Positions 26,691 through 36,566 of a DNA stretch of 64,000 bases are shown here, piece after piece. Each line of letters starts with the position of its first letter. Position 1 is the stretch's first letter. The DNA is from Ligilactobacillus cholophilus (GTDB taxonomy: Bacteria; Bacillota; Bacilli; Lactobacillales; Lactobacillaceae), in the NCBI RefSeq assembly GCF_030389495.1, contig NZ_CP127832.1, forward strand, positions 372,001 to 436,000, in the 5' to 3' direction. Under the pieces are notes generated by a model, which did no database searches, was not told where the DNA came from, and saw only the letters and a list, made by a program, of their open reading frames with translations. Position numbers and translations under genes: made by a program.

Positions 26691-27418
26691 TGCAAATTGA
26701 TATATTAAGTTTATTTCCTCAAATGTTTGATGGTCCGATGAATAGTTCAATGATTGGTAAAGCTCAAGAAAAGGGAATTGTAAATATAGATGTTACAGAT
26801 TTTCGTGAATTTACTACTAATAAACAGCATCATGTTGATGATACGCCTTATGGTGGCGGCGCAGGAATGCTATTGCAAGCACAACCAATATTTGATGCAT
26901 TAGATATGGTAGAACAAAAACACCCAGAGCCTGGGAAAGTCATTCTTTTAGATCCTGCTGGACGTAAATTTGATCAAAAAGTTGCAGAAGAGCTATCACA
27001 GGAAAAACATTTAACTTTTATATGTGGACATTATGAGGGATATGATGAAAGAATTAGAACGCGAGTTACTGATGAAATTTCATTGGGAGATTATGTTTTG
27101 ACTGGTGGTGAATTAGCAACAATGGTAATAATCGATGCTACTGTACGATTATTACCGGATGTGCTAGGTAATACAAATTCTGCAATTGGAGATTCTTTTT
27201 CTACTGGATTATTGGAGTATCCTCAATATACAAGACCAGCAGAGTTTCGAGGATTGAAAGTTCCTGAAGTATTAACTAGTGGTAATCATCAAAAAATTGC
27301 TGAATGGAGACATAAGGAAGCACTTAGAAGGACGTTTGAAAGACGCCCAGATTTATTAGAAGATTACCCGCTTACAGATCAAGATAAAAAATGGTTAAGA
27401 GAATTTAATAATAAATAG
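26690..27418 (+). CDS. trmD: tRNA (guanine-37-N1)-methyltransferase
   Basis: It methylates G37 next to the anticodon and prevents +1 frameshifting. The SPOUT trefoil-knot signature is present: [22 protein letters not shown] and [13 protein letters not shown]. The length is 242 aa. It is coupled to rimM (TAATG). The rplS leader and promoter follow, so L19 is at least partly expressed independently. Confidence 0.96.
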   Translation: MQIDILSLFPQMFDGPMNSSMIGKAQEKGIVNIDVTDFREFTTNKQHHVDDTPYGGGAGMLLQAQPIFDALDMVEQKHPEPGKVILLDPAGRKFDQKVAEELSQEKHLTFICGHYEGYDERIRTRVTDEISLGDYVLTGGELATMVIIDATVRLLPDVLGNTNSAIGDSFSTGLLEYPQYTRPAEFRGLKVPEVLTSGNHQKIAEWRHKEALRRTFERRPDLLEDYPLTDQDKKWLREFNNK

Positions 27419-27420
27419 TC

Positions 27421-27450
27421 TTTACAAGTTAATTAATAGTATGGTAAAGT
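27421..27450 (+). promoter_or_regulatory. Putative promoter of rplS
   Basis: TTTACA (27421-27426), 18 bp and TAAAGT (27445-27450) preceded by TGG (extended -10). It lies directly after the trmD stop and before the structured leader. Confidence 0.5.
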
Positions 27451-27455
27451 AATAT

Positions 27456-27524
27456 TTGGCTGATTGCCATAATAACAATATTCCGCTGCAACTGGACATG
27501 AATATTGATGAAAGGAAGAAAAAG
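27456..27524 (+). promoter_or_regulatory. Probable L19 leader of rplS
   Basis: The ~70-nt untranslated stretch between the predicted promoter and the rplS start holds GGCTGATTGCC (a short hairpin, GGC/GCC) and ATTCCGCTGCAACTGGACATG. Bacillota carry a conserved ribosomal-protein leader (L19 leader) at this place. Identification is by position and partial sequence recall; a covariance-model match was not possible here. An ORF reading through this stretch in the rplS frame is not thought to be translated. Confidence 0.5.
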
Positions 27525-27881
27525 ATGTCAGTAAACCCATTAATCAAGAAGATTACTGAATCACAATTACGTGATGATATTCCAGAATTTCGTGCTGGGG
27601 ATACAGTACGTGTTCACGCACGTATCGTTGAAGGTAAACGCGAACGTATTCAAATTTTTGAAGGTGTAGTTATTAAACGCCGTGGTGAAGGTGTTTCAGA
27701 AACTTACACAGTTCGTAAAATCAGTAATGGTGTAGGTGTTGAACGTACTTTCCCAATTCACACACCACGTGTTGAAAAGATTGAAGTAGTACGTTATGGT
27801 CGTGTACGTCGTGCTAAGTTATACTACTTACGTGATCGTCAAGGTAAGGCTGCACGTATTCCAGAACGTCGTCGTAAATAA
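27525..27881 (+). CDS. rplS: 50S ribosomal protein L19
   Basis: A basic 118-aa protein with [24 protein letters not shown] and [20 protein letters not shown], the L19 signature, located at the subunit interface. GAAGGAAGAAAAAG gives the ribosome binding site and decides the start; a longer ORF from 27456 runs through the regulatory leader. It is followed by a terminator that ends the rpsP-rplS region. Confidence 0.96.
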   Translation: MSVNPLIKKITESQLRDDIPEFRAGDTVRVHARIVEGKRERIQIFEGVVIKRRGEGVSETYTVRKISNGVGVERTFPIHTPRVEKIEVVRYGRVRRAKLYYLRDRQGKAARIPERRRK

Positions 27882-27885
27882 TATA

Positions 27886-27917
27886 AAAGAGGCTAGGAAT
27901 TTCCTAGTCTTTTTTTA
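27886..27917 (+). terminator. Intrinsic terminator after rplS
   Basis: AAAGAGGCTAGGAA pairs with TTCCTAGTCTTT and is followed by TTTT. It closes the ribosomal block. Confidence 0.8.
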
Positions 27918-28000
27918 TATACAAAATATATATTACAAAAATGTTACATAATAAACGTTGTGCGCAATATTTATTATGCTTCAAGAAGTCCAAAATAAGT

Positions 28001-28131
28001 TTCAAGAACTTTTGAAATTTTCTCTTTAAAAATACATATACTAAGAATGTAAGTGTTAGAGAGAAAAGGACTAAGTGAATAACTTATTTAATCATTAGGG
28101 ATAAGGCTTTGGGGAAAGTCTTATTTTTTTT
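28001..28131 (+). promoter_or_regulatory. Candidate short transcript or attenuated leader upstream of pdhA
   Basis: This lies in the ~490-bp gap between rplS and pdhA. TTGAAA (28012-28017) and TATACT (28037-28042; 19-bp spacing, long) could form a promoter. The ~85 nt after it hold GTG AAT AAC TTA TTT AAT CAT TAG (28075-28098) behind AAAAGGA, a possible 7-codon leader peptide. A clear terminator follows: ATAAGGCTTT/AAAGTCTTAT with GGGG loop and eight T (28101-28131). Two TTCAAGAA copies (27980-27987, 28001-28008) and an inverted repeat TTCAA/TTGAA lie at the promoter. It may be a small RNA or an attenuator for pdh; neither is proven. Confidence 0.4.
28101..28131 (+). terminator. Terminator within the pdhA upstream region
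   Basis: Stem ATAAGGCTTT (28101-28110), loop GGGG, AAAGTCTTAT (28115-28124), then a T run. It is not associated with any annotated gene end. Confidence 0.75.
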
Positions 28132-28372
28132 GCCATGATTTTAATATATTCAGTAAAAAACATAATTTTTACAAATATTTCTTTTAAATTAAAAAAAAGT
28201 TAATAATAAAAAGCTATCATATCATAGCCTTTCAAATTAATCTCAATATGATTAGAAAATAAAATAATTAGTTTTATAAATTTACATATCATTTTAATTC
28301 ACATCAACAGAGTAATCGATTAAAATAAAAGCTATAAGAATTATAATTAGATAATCTAAAGGAGGGTCTAAA
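28132..28372 (+). promoter_or_regulatory. A/T-rich pdhA upstream region
   Basis: No gene is seen. Features are an imperfect hairpin AAAAGCTAT/ATAGCCTTT (about 28209-28232), a 10-bp palindrome TAATCGATTA (28313-28322), and TATAAT at 28342-28347, which could be the pdhA -10, though no good -35 is present. AAAGGAGGG immediately precedes pdhA. No clear catabolite-responsive element or Rex site was found. Confidence 0.4.
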
Positions 28373-29461
28373 ATGTCAAAAATTAACTTAAATGACTATA
28401 TGAATCAGCCTAATATGAAACCAATCCAAATAATGGATGAGAAGGGAAATATTGTTAACAAAGATTTATTTCCTGATTTATCAGATGAACAATTAGTTGA
28501 TCTATTTAAAAAAATGGTTTGGGAAAGAGTTTTAGATGAAAGATCTACAAAACTTAATCGTCAAGGCCGTTTAGGTTTTTATGCACCAACAGCAGGTGAA
28601 GAAGCAAGTGAAATGGGATCAAACTATGCAATGGAAAAGGATGATTTTCTTTTACCAGCATATCGTGATATTCCACAATGGGTACAACATGGAATGCCAT
28701 TATATAAAGCATTTTTATGGTCAATTGGTCATTATATGGGTGGACAAATTCCTGAAGGTGTACAAGCAACTACTCCACAAATTGTTGTTGCTTCTGCAAG
28801 TGTGCAAACTGCAGGTGTCGGTTTAGGTTTAAAGAAAAATGGCTCTCAAAATGTAGCATATATGTATACAGGTGATGGCGGAACTTCAGAAGGTGATTTT
28901 TATGAAGGAATAAATTTTGCCGGTGCATATAAAGTTCCAGCTATATTTATTGTTCAAAATAATGGATATGCTATTTCAGTTCCAAGAAAAGAGCAAACTG
29001 CAGCAAAAACAATTGCTCAAAAAGGTGTAGCAGTTGGTATTCCAGGTATTCAAGTTGATGGAATGGATGCATTGGCAGTTTATGCAGTAACTAAGGCAGC
29101 TCGTGAATGGGCAGTTTCTGGTAAAGGTCCAGTATTAATTGAAACTCTTACATATCGTTATGAACCTCATACATTATCAGGTGACGATCCTAAGAGATAT
29201 AGAACTGCAGATGAAGAAAAAAATTGGCATGAAAAAGATCCATTAATTCGATTAAGAACATATCTTGACCATCAAAATCTATGGAATGAAAAGATGGAAA
29301 AAGAATGGGAAGAGCAAATTAATAAAGAAATAGATGAAGCAATTGATAAAGCAGAACAAGCACCTCATCAAACTGTGAGTGATTTCTATAAATTATCATA
29401 TGCAGAAACTCCTGAAATGATTCAAGAAAAAATTGATGCATGCGAAAAGGAGGAAAATTAA
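28373..29461 (+). CDS. pdhA: Pyruvate dehydrogenase E1 component, alpha subunit
   Basis: With PdhB it decarboxylates pyruvate using thiamine diphosphate and transfers the acetyl group to lipoylated E2. The TPP-binding motif runs from [18 protein letters not shown] to the terminal NN of FIVQNN, and the phosphorylation-loop region RYRTADEE follows SGDDPKRY. The length of 362 aa is typical. It has a strong ribosome binding site AAAGGAGGG. It is the first gene of pdhABCD. The alternative identity, a branched-chain ketoacid E1 alpha, is less likely given the close fit and the lactobacillal pdh order. Confidence 0.94.
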   Translation: MSKINLNDYMNQPNMKPIQIMDEKGNIVNKDLFPDLSDEQLVDLFKKMVWERVLDERSTKLNRQGRLGFYAPTAGEEASEMGSNYAMEKDDFLLPAYRDIPQWVQHGMPLYKAFLWSIGHYMGGQIPEGVQATTPQIVVASASVQTAGVGLGLKKNGSQNVAYMYTGDGGTSEGDFYEGINFAGAYKVPAIFIVQNNGYAISVPRKEQTAAKTIAQKGVAVGIPGIQVDGMDALAVYAVTKAAREWAVSGKGPVLIETLTYRYEPHTLSGDDPKRYRTADEEKNWHEKDPLIRLRTYLDHQNLWNEKMEKEWEEQINKEIDEAIDKAEQAPHQTVSDFYKLSYAETPEMIQEKIDACEKEEN

Positions 29462-29462
29462 C

Positions 29463-30440
29463 ATGGCTAAATTAACAATGATTAAAGCAATTACAAATGC
29501 TTTAGACCAAGAATTAAAACGTGATAAAAAAGTATTGATTTTTGGTGAAGACGTTGGTAGAAACGGTGGTGTATTTAGAGCTACAGAAGGTCTTCAAGAA
29601 GAAAATGGTAAAGACCAAGTTTTTGATACACCATTAGCTGAATCTGGAATTATTGGATTAGCAGCTGGATTAGCTTATGAAGGTTTTCGTCCAGTGCCAG
29701 AAATTCAATTCTTTGGCTTTTTATATGAATGTATGGATGAAGTAGTTGGTCAAATTGCACGTGAACATTTCCGTTCTGGTGGTACAAAGAAAATGCCAAT
29801 TACAATTAGATCAGCATTTGGTGGTGGTGTTCATACACCAGAAATGCACTCTGATAGTTTAGAAGGTCTAGTTGCACAAATACCAGGATTAAGGGTTGTA
29901 ATTCCAAGTTCACCATATGATGCAAAAGGATTATTAATTTCATCAATTCGTTGTGATGATCCAGTTGTATTTTTGGAACACATGAAGCTATATAGAACAA
30001 TTAAAGAAGAAGTTCCAGAAGAAGAATACACACTTCCTTTAGATAAAGCAGTTGTAAAGCGTGAAGGCTCAGATATTACATTGGTTTCATATGGATATAT
30101 GGTGCAAGAATGTTTAAGAGCTGCTGAAGAATTAAAAGAAGAAAATATCGATGTAGAAGTTGTTGATTTAAGAACAGTTTCTCCAATTGATGAAAAAACA
30201 ATCTTAGAGAGTGTAAGAAAAACTGGAAAAGTAGTAATTGTACAAGAAGCACAAGCTATGGCTGGAATCGGCGGACAAATTTCATCTATTATTGCAGAAA
30301 AAGCAATTTTAAGTCTTGATGCTCCGATTGCACGTGTTAGTGCACCTGATACAGTTTATGCATTTAGTGAAGCTGAAAATGAATGGATTCCTAATAAAGA
30401 AGACATTGTAGAAAAAGTACGAGAAACTATTAATTTTTAG
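29463..30440 (+). CDS. pdhB: Pyruvate dehydrogenase E1 component, beta subunit
   Basis: The partner of PdhA in the alpha2-beta2 E1 enzyme. It has [36 protein letters not shown] and the C-terminal transketolase domain ([24 protein letters not shown]). The ATG at 29463 follows AAAAGGAGGAAAA; an in-frame ATG at 29433 lies inside pdhA and would add ten unconserved residues. The length is 325 aa. It starts directly after the pdhA stop. Confidence 0.95.
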   Translation: MAKLTMIKAITNALDQELKRDKKVLIFGEDVGRNGGVFRATEGLQEENGKDQVFDTPLAESGIIGLAAGLAYEGFRPVPEIQFFGFLYECMDEVVGQIAREHFRSGGTKKMPITIRSAFGGGVHTPEMHSDSLEGLVAQIPGLRVVIPSSPYDAKGLLISSIRCDDPVVFLEHMKLYRTIKEEVPEEEYTLPLDKAVVKREGSDITLVSYGYMVQECLRAAEELKEENIDVEVVDLRTVSPIDEKTILESVRKTGKVVIVQEAQAMAGIGGQISSIIAEKAILSLDAPIARVSAPDTVYAFSEAENEWIPNKEDIVEKVRETINF

Positions 30441-30454
30441 AAAGGAAGATATGA

Positions 30455-31750
30455 ATGGGTATTTATAAATTCAAACTTCCTGATGTCGGAGAAGGAATGG
30501 CGGAAGGAACAGTTGGAAAATGGCTAGTTAAAGTTGGCGATACTATTAAAAAAGATGCTGACTTAGTCCAAATCGAAAATGATAAATCTGTTGAAGAAAT
30601 TCCTTCACCTGTTGAAGGTGTTGTTGAAAAGATTGTTGTTCCTGAAGGTGATACAGCAAACGTTGGGGATACATTAGTTGAAATTAAAACAGACTCTGAT
30701 GAAGATGCTGCAGATGATTCATCTTCAGATAAGAAAGAGCAAGTTAAAGAAGAAAAAGCTAATACTAATGCACAACCAAAAGCTGTACCAGCTAAGAAAA
30801 AATTAACACCACAAGATCATAGTTTACCTGTTTTAGCAATGCCTTCAGTTAGAGCATTTGCACGTGAAAAGGGTGTAGATTTAACTAAAGTCACTGGAAC
30901 AGGAAATCATAATCAAATTACTAAATCTGATGTTGAAAATTACTTGAACAATGGTGAAACAGGTAAGAAAGTTGTTCCAACAGAAGATTTACGTGAACGT
31001 TCTGTAAACCAAATCAATAACGCTCAAAGTCAAGAAGGTATGCATGAACATCGTGAAAAGATGGATTCTGTTCGTTTAGCAACAGCAAAATTAGTATCTC
31101 AATCTGTAAGCGAAATTCCACATGTTACATTATTTGATGAAGTAGTTGTTGATAAACTATGGAACCAAAGAAATAATATTAAAGAAAAAGCTGCTAAGCG
31201 AGGCGTACATTTGACATTTATGCCATATATAGTTAAAGCTTTGGCAATCGTTGCAAAAGAATATCCAATTTTAAACTCATCTGTTGATATGGATAATGCC
31301 GAAATTATTTATAAAGATGATATTAATATTGGAGTTGCAACAGAAACAAGCAGAGGATTATTTATGCCAAACATAAAAAATGCTGATCGCTTGAGTATGT
31401 TTGAAATTGCTCGACAAATAAATCAAGATAAGACACTTATTGAAAGTGGAGAATTAGATTCTAATAAAGTTAAAAATGGATCTATTTCAATTACTAATAT
31501 TGGTTCAATTGGTGGAGGATACTTCACTCCAATTATTAATTATCCAGAAGTTGCAATTTTGGGAATCGGTCGAATTCAAAATCAACCAATTGTTGACCCA
31601 CAAGATGATCAAAAATTAACAGTTGGGAAAGTTTTGAAATTGTCATTAGTAGTAGATCATAGAGCTATTGACGGTGCAACAGCACAACAAGCATTAAATC
31701 GCTTGAAAGAGTTATTAGCTGACCCAGAATTATTATTGATGGAGGGATAA
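30455..31750 (+). CDS. pdhC: Pyruvate dehydrogenase E2, dihydrolipoamide acetyltransferase
   Basis: The E2 core protein carries acetyl groups on lipoate and hands them to CoA. A single lipoyl domain (1-80) has the modified Lys44 in ENDKSVEEI. An acidic/Ala-Lys linker (80-125) precedes the peripheral subunit-binding domain (VLAMPSVRAFAREKGVDL, about 128-165). The catalytic domain (about 205-431) ends with the active site VDHRAIDGA. The length is 431 aa. It relies on the lipoate ligase encoded two genes downstream. Confidence 0.95.
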   Translation: MGIYKFKLPDVGEGMAEGTVGKWLVKVGDTIKKDADLVQIENDKSVEEIPSPVEGVVEKIVVPEGDTANVGDTLVEIKTDSDEDAADDSSSDKKEQVKEEKANTNAQPKAVPAKKKLTPQDHSLPVLAMPSVRAFAREKGVDLTKVTGTGNHNQITKSDVENYLNNGETGKKVVPTEDLRERSVNQINNAQSQEGMHEHREKMDSVRLATAKLVSQSVSEIPHVTLFDEVVVDKLWNQRNNIKEKAAKRGVHLTFMPYIVKALAIVAKEYPILNSSVDMDNAEIIYKDDINIGVATETSRGLFMPNIKNADRLSMFEIARQINQDKTLIESGELDSNKVKNGSISITNIGSIGGGYFTPIINYPEVAILGIGRIQNQPIVDPQDDQKLTVGKVLKLSLVVDHRAIDGATAQQALNRLKELLADPELLLMEG

Positions 31751-31753
31751 TTA

Positions 31754-33157
31754 ATGGTAGTAGGAGATTTTGCAATTGATTTAGATACAGTTGTAATTGG
31801 ATCCGGCCCTGGTGGTTATGTAGCAGCAATTCATGCTGCAGAGTTAGGACAAAAAGTTACAGTTATTGAAAATAAATTTATCGGTGGAGTTTGTTTAAAC
31901 GTTGGATGTATCCCATCTAAAGCATTAGTTGAAGCAGCTCATCATTACCAAAGTGCAATGAATTCTCAAAAAATGGGATTGGAAGTTACTGCTGCAAAAT
32001 TAGATTTTGATCAAACACAAATTTGGAAACAAAGCGTTGTTAACAAATTAACAGGTGGAGTAGCTAGTTTATTTAAAAAGCACCATATTGATGTAATTTG
32101 GGGTACAGCGTATATTCGTGATGCACATAGTCTTCGTGTTATCAAGGATGATAATGCACAAACTTATACATTCAAAAATTTAATCATTGCAACAGGAAGT
32201 CATCCAGTTGAAATTCCTAACTTCAAATATGAAGATCGTGTTATTGACTCTACTGGAGCACTAGATTTAAAGAAAGTTCCAGAACACTTGATTGTTGTTG
32301 GTGGTGGCTATATTGGATGCGAATTAGCTTCTGCATATGCCAATTTAGGTGCACATGTATCAATTATAGAAGGTACAAACCAAATTTTATCTAACTACGA
32401 AGCTGATATGGTCAGAATTATTGAAAAACATTTCAGTTCACAAGGTGTTGACATTTATACTAATGCTTTAGCAAAAAAAGCTGAACAAACAGCTGATAAA
32501 GTAACAATTACTTTTGAAGTAGATGGAAAAGAAAAGGAATTAGTCGGCGATTATTGTCTAGTATCTGTTGGTCGTCGGCCAAATACTAAGAATATGGGCC
32601 TTGAACATGCTGGTGTTGAACTAGATGATCATGGATTGATTAAGGTAGATAATCAAGGAAGAACAACTGTGCCAAATATTTATGCGATTGGGGACGTTGT
32701 TCCAGGTTTTGCATTAGCTCATAAAGCGGAATACGAAGGCAAGGTTGCAGCTGAAGCAATTGCTGGGAAAAAGGCAACTGTTGATTACCATGCAATGCCT
32801 GCTGTTTGTTACACTGATATTCCGCTTGCAACAACTGGTTTAACAATGCAAGAAGCAAAAGATCAGGGGTTAGAAGTAGAACAAGCTCAATTCCCATTCA
32901 CTGCAAATGGACGTGCAATTTCAATGGATGCAGTTGATGGATTTGTACGTTTGATCTATTTAAAAGAAAACAATATCCTTGTTGGAGCTCAAATTGTGGG
33001 TGAAGATGCTTCAGATTTGATTAGTGAATTAACATTAGCAATTGAATCTGGAAATACTATTGATGACTTATCACTAACAATTCATCCTCATCCTTCATTA
33101 TCAGAAGCAATTTGGGATGCAGCAGATGTTGGCTTAGGATTTCCAACAAATATTTAA
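31754..33157 (+). CDS. pdhD: Dihydrolipoamide dehydrogenase (E3)
   Basis: A flavoprotein that reoxidises dihydrolipoamide with NAD+. It has an FAD-binding GSGPGGYVAA near residue 16, a redox-active disulfide C47/C52 in GGVCLNVGC, an NAD site GGGYIGCELA and the C-terminal catalytic HPHPSLSEA. The length of 467 aa is normal. It lies 3 bp after pdhC, completing the complex, and is followed by a terminator before lplA. Confidence 0.95.
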   Translation: MVVGDFAIDLDTVVIGSGPGGYVAAIHAAELGQKVTVIENKFIGGVCLNVGCIPSKALVEAAHHYQSAMNSQKMGLEVTAAKLDFDQTQIWKQSVVNKLTGGVASLFKKHHIDVIWGTAYIRDAHSLRVIKDDNAQTYTFKNLIIATGSHPVEIPNFKYEDRVIDSTGALDLKKVPEHLIVVGGGYIGCELASAYANLGAHVSIIEGTNQILSNYEADMVRIIEKHFSSQGVDIYTNALAKKAEQTADKVTITFEVDGKEKELVGDYCLVSVGRRPNTKNMGLEHAGVELDDHGLIKVDNQGRTTVPNIYAIGDVVPGFALAHKAEYEGKVAAEAIAGKKATVDYHAMPAVCYTDIPLATTGLTMQEAKDQGLEVEQAQFPFTANGRAISMDAVDGFVRLIYLKENNILVGAQIVGEDASDLISELTLAIESGNTIDDLSLTIHPHPSLSEAIWDAADVGLGFPTNI

Positions 33158-33198
33158 AAAATAGAAACTATGGGATTTTCCTATAGTTCCTATTTTTA
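33158..33198 (+). terminator. Terminator between pdhD and lplA
   Basis: AAATAG..AACTATGGGA pairs with TCCTATAGTT..CTATTT and is followed by TTT. It may only partly separate lplA from the pdh operon. Confidence 0.75.
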
Positions 33199-33228
33199 TA
33201 ATTAAATAAGTTACTTGGAGGGTAAAAA

Positions 33229-34248
33229 ATGCAATACTACGCAATGAAAACAAACGATATTAGAACTAATCTTGCTACAGAACAATATTTAATGAATTCA
33301 GATAAAATTACATTACCATTTATGTTATTTTATATTGAAAATCCATGTATTATTGTTGGTCGAAACCAAAATACAATGGAAGAAATCAATGATGAATACT
33401 GCCGAAATCATAATATTACGGTTACTCGACGCCTTTCAGGTGGTGGAGCAATGTATCAAGATTTAGGAAATCTATGTTTTAGTTTTATTGTGCCTGCAAA
33501 TGATCAAAGATTTGGTGATTTCAAAGATTTAGTCAAACCTATCGTTGATGCATTACATGAAATGGGAGCTACACAAGCTGAAGTAACAGGAAGAAATGAC
33601 ATTGTAATTGAGGGAAAGAAATTTTCAGGAAATGCAATGTATACGCGAAATGGTCGTACATTTAGTCACGGAACATTGATGTTTGATGTAAATACTGATG
33701 CTGTTGCTGATGCATTGAAAGTTCCTAAAGATAAAATTGAATCTAAGGGAATTAAATCTGTTCGTGCACGTGTAACAAACATCAAAAAATATTTAAAGCC
33801 TGAATACCAAAATTTAAATACCTTTGAATTTCGTGATGAATTGATTAAGAAAATTTGGAATGTTGATACAATTGAAGAAGCTCAAAAATTTGAGTATCAT
33901 TTAACAAAATCTGACGAAGAAGAAATCAAAAAGATTCAAGACAAAACATATAACAATTGGGATTGGGTATATGGACAATCACCTAAATTTACAGTACAAA
34001 AAAGAAAACACTTCACAGGTGGTACGATTGATGCAAGATTTGACGTTGAGGATGGCCATGTGAAGAATGTTAAAATTTATGGTGACTTCTTTGGTATTAA
34101 AAATGTAGAAGATGTTGAAAAAGCATTGATTGGAAAAGAGTATAATGCTGACGTATTGAAGGAAACGTTAGAAAATATTAATTTAAATAACTACTTCCAC
34201 GGAATTCCTGCAGAAGATATTATTAATTTAATTGCTTTACAACACTAA
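33229..34248 (+). CDS. lplA: Lipoate-protein ligase
   Basis: It activates lipoate with ATP and attaches it to lipoyl domains such as PdhC Lys44. The signature TVTRRLSGGGAMYQDLGNLCFSF is at about 65-86, with GRNDIVIEGKKFSGNA (lysine and nucleotide site) after it, and a C-terminal accessory domain (about 250-339). The length is 339 aa. GGAGGGTAAAAA is the ribosome binding site. Lactobacilli lack lipoate synthesis as a rule, so scavenging by this enzyme probably makes the PDH complex functional. Confidence 0.93.
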   Translation: MQYYAMKTNDIRTNLATEQYLMNSDKITLPFMLFYIENPCIIVGRNQNTMEEINDEYCRNHNITVTRRLSGGGAMYQDLGNLCFSFIVPANDQRFGDFKDLVKPIVDALHEMGATQAEVTGRNDIVIEGKKFSGNAMYTRNGRTFSHGTLMFDVNTDAVADALKVPKDKIESKGIKSVRARVTNIKKYLKPEYQNLNTFEFRDELIKKIWNVDTIEEAQKFEYHLTKSDEEEIKKIQDKTYNNWDWVYGQSPKFTVQKRKHFTGGTIDARFDVEDGHVKNVKIYGDFFGIKNVEDVEKALIGKEYNADVLKETLENINLNNYFHGIPAEDIINLIALQH

Positions 34249-34263
34249 GTAAGTTAAATAGAT

Positions 34264-34296
34264 ATGATCCTATTCTTTGAGTAGGATCATTTTTAT
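34264..34296 (+). terminator. Intrinsic terminator after lplA
   Basis: ATGATCCTA pairs with TAGGATCAT, then TTTT. It ends the pdh-lplA block. Confidence 0.8.
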
Positions 34297-34347
34297 TTAA
34301 TTCGTAAAAATAGTTAAAAGTTGAAATATTAACAATGTTTAAACTTA

Positions 34348-34376
34348 TTTACGCTTTAATGATAATATGTTAAAAT
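34348..34376 (+). promoter_or_regulatory. Sigma-A promoter of pyrH-frr
   Basis: TTTACG (34348-34353), 17 bp and TAAAAT (34371-34376), with TGT before the -10 (extended). It is 46 bp upstream of the pyrH ATG. Confidence 0.6.
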
Positions 34377-34421
34377 TAATTGGAAATTACATACGAATAT
34401 TTAGTTAATAGGAGGATACGC

Positions 34422-35141
34422 ATGGCTATTAAATATAAACGTGTGGTATTAAAGTTAAGTGGAGAAGCATTGGCAGGCGATGCTGGTAAAGGTATTAATC
34501 CACCTGAAATTCGTAAAGTTGCAGAAGAAATTAAAGAAGTACATGAATTAGGAGTTGAAATTGCTATTGTCGTAGGCGGTGGCAATATGTGGCGCGGTGA
34601 AACTGGCGCTCAATTAGGAATTGAACGTGCTCAAGCAGACTACATTGGTATGCTAGGTACTGTAATGAATGCATTAGCATTACAAGATACTTTAGAATCC
34701 TTAGATGTTCCTACACGTGTACAAACAGCGATTGAAATGAGACAGGTTGCAGAACCATATATTCGCCGTAAAGCAGTACGTCATTTAGAAAAGGGTCGTA
34801 TTGTAATTTTTGCTGCTGGCACTGGTTCACCATACTTCTCAACAGATACAACATCCGCACTTAGAGCATCAGAAATTAATGCAGATGTAATATTAATGGC
34901 TAAAAACGGCGTTGATGGAATTTACTCTGCCGATCCAAAGAAAGATCAAACAGCAGTTAAGTTTGAAACACTAACTCATTTAGATATTATAAACAAAGGT
35001 TTACATGTTATGGATTCAACTGCTTCAACATTATCAATGGATAACAATATTCCATTGGTTGTGTTCAATATGAATCAACATGGTAATATAAAGAAAGTTG
35101 TTGAAGGTGAAAATATCGGAACAACTGTGGAAGGAAAATAA
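34422..35141 (+). CDS. pyrH: Uridylate kinase
   Basis: It phosphorylates UMP to UDP. An amino-acid-kinase fold shows [16 protein letters not shown] at the start, [10 protein letters not shown], and [27 protein letters not shown]. The ATG at 34422 follows AGGAGGATA; the longer in-frame ORF from 34380 lacks a binding site and covers the leader just after the promoter. The length is 239 aa. In most Bacillota rpsB-tsf precede pyrH; here the pdh-lplA block does. Confidence 0.95.
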   Translation: MAIKYKRVVLKLSGEALAGDAGKGINPPEIRKVAEEIKEVHELGVEIAIVVGGGNMWRGETGAQLGIERAQADYIGMLGTVMNALALQDTLESLDVPTRVQTAIEMRQVAEPYIRRKAVRHLEKGRIVIFAAGTGSPYFSTDTTSALRASEINADVILMAKNGVDGIYSADPKKDQTAVKFETLTHLDIINKGLHVMDSTASTLSMDNNIPLVVFNMNQHGNIKKVVEGENIGTTVEGK

Positions 35142-35143
35142 TA

Positions 35144-35707
35144 ATGAAAATTACAAATCCAATTATTCAAGACGGACAGGCACAAATGCTTAAAGCCCAA
35201 GATGCTTTAAGTCATGAATTAGGCGGAATTCGTGCTGGAAGAGCAAATGCAAGTATTTTAAACCGAGTAATGGTTGAATATTATGGTGCACCAACACCAT
35301 TGAATCAAATTGCACAAATTTCTATTCCAGAAGCACGAGTATTACTAATTACACCATATGATAAATCTTCACTAGACGATATTGAACATGCATTATTAGC
35401 ATCAGATTTAGGATTAAATCCAGTTAATGATGGAACTGTCATTCGTTTAGTTATTCCTCAATTAACAGAAGAACGTCGTAAAGAACTTGCAAAAGAAGTT
35501 AAAGCTATTGGTGAAAAAGCAAAGGGTTCTGTACGACATGCTAGACGTGATATTCGAGAAGGCTTAAAGAAATCACAAAAGAATGGTGAATTATCAGAAG
35601 ACGAATTGCACGATTTAGAAGATCAAGCACAACAAGTTACTGATGAGGCAATTAAGAAAGTTGACCAAATTGTTGCAGATAAGGAACAAGAAATTTTAGA
35701 AGGTTAA
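35144..35707 (+). CDS. frr: Ribosome recycling factor
   Basis: RRF splits post-termination ribosomes with EF-G. The tRNA-mimicking protein of 187 aa shows [31 protein letters not shown] and [13 protein letters not shown], conserved in the family. It is 2 bp after pyrH, so the two are translated together. A terminator follows. Confidence 0.97.
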   Translation: MKITNPIIQDGQAQMLKAQDALSHELGGIRAGRANASILNRVMVEYYGAPTPLNQIAQISIPEARVLLITPYDKSSLDDIEHALLASDLGLNPVNDGTVIRLVIPQLTEERRKELAKEVKAIGEKAKGSVRHARRDIREGLKKSQKNGELSEDELHDLEDQAQQVTDEAIKKVDQIVADKEQEILEG

Positions 35708-35714
35708 TTTTTGT

Positions 35715-35751
35715 GGGGTAAAATAGACGATTGTCTAATTTTGCCCCTTTT
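35715..35751 (+). terminator. Intrinsic terminator after frr
   Basis: GGGGTAAAATAGAC pairs with GTCTAATTTTGCCCC (one bulge), then TTTTG. It separates pyrH-frr from uppS-cdsA. Confidence 0.7.
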
Positions 35752-35783
35752 GTCGTATTTAGTTTAATTTTGGAGGCAAAATA

Positions 35784-36566
35784 TTGTTCGATAAGTTATT
35801 TAATAAATTTTCTAATGATACAAAAGAGGAAATTAAATTAGATGAAAATAAAATGCCTCAACATATTGCTATTATAATGGATGGCAATGGTCGTTGGGCA
35901 CAAAAAAGAGACTTACCACGTGTCGCAGGACATAAACGGGGAATGGAAGTTGTTAAAGATATTACAAAAACAGCAAGTGGTTTAGGAGTTAAAGTATTAA
36001 CGCTTTATGCATTCTCAACTGAAAATTGGAAAAGACCTAAAAAAGAAGTTAATTTTTTGATGGATTTGCCAGTTAAATTTTTTGATACTTTTGTTCCTGA
36101 ATTAATTGAAAATAATATTAAAGTTAATGTTATGGGATATACGGAATATCTACCAGAAAAAACGCAAAAAGCGGTAAATGATGCAATCGAACAGACTAAA
36201 AATAATACAGGAATGATTCTAAATTTTGCATTAAATTATGGTAGTCGTGCTGAGATTATAACAGCAGTGAAAAAAATTGCATTAGATGTAAAAAATCAAA
36301 AATTAGCAGTTGATGAAATAGATGAGGATGTTATTTCAAAATCATTAATGACACAAAGTGTTGCACCATATAATGATCCAGAATTGTTAATTAGGACAAG
36401 TGGTGAAGAAAGAATATCCAATTTTTTACTTTGGCAATTAGCTTATAGTGAATTAGTATTTTCAGATAAATTTTGGCCAGAATATAAACCAAGCGATTTA
36501 ATTGAAGATATAAATAAGTATCAACATCGAGATCGGAGATTCGGTGGCGTAAAGGAAGGTAAATAA
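35784..36566 (+). CDS. uppS: Isoprenyl (undecaprenyl) diphosphate synthase
   Basis: A cis-prenyltransferase that makes C55 undecaprenyl diphosphate, the lipid carrier for wall polymers. The signature [15 protein letters not shown] has the catalytic Asp33, followed by [11 protein letters not shown] and [18 protein letters not shown]. The length is 260 aa. The TTG start has GGAGGCAAAA upstream. It overlaps cdsA by 1 bp (TAATG). Confidence 0.95.
   Translation: MFDKLFNKFSNDTKEEIKLDENKMPQHIAIIMDGNGRWAQKRDLPRVAGHKRGMEVVKDITKTASGLGVKVLTLYAFSTENWKRPKKEVNFLMDLPVKFFDTFVPELIENNIKVNVMGYTEYLPEKTQKAVNDAIEQTKNNTGMILNFALNYGSRAEIITAVKKIALDVKNQKLAVDEIDEDVISKSLMTQSVAPYNDPELLIRTSGEERISNFLLWQLAYSELVFSDKFWPEYKPSDLIEDINKYQHRDRRFGGVKEGK

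Noticed and set aside
28313-28322. TAATCGATTA palindrome upstream of pdhA as a catabolite-responsive element
   Set aside because: It does not fit the cre consensus and a 10-bp A/T-rich palindrome is easily found by chance.
28581-28826. 81-codon plus-strand ORF in another frame inside pdhA
   Set aside because: It is a frame shadow of pdhA, with low-complexity composition and no binding site.
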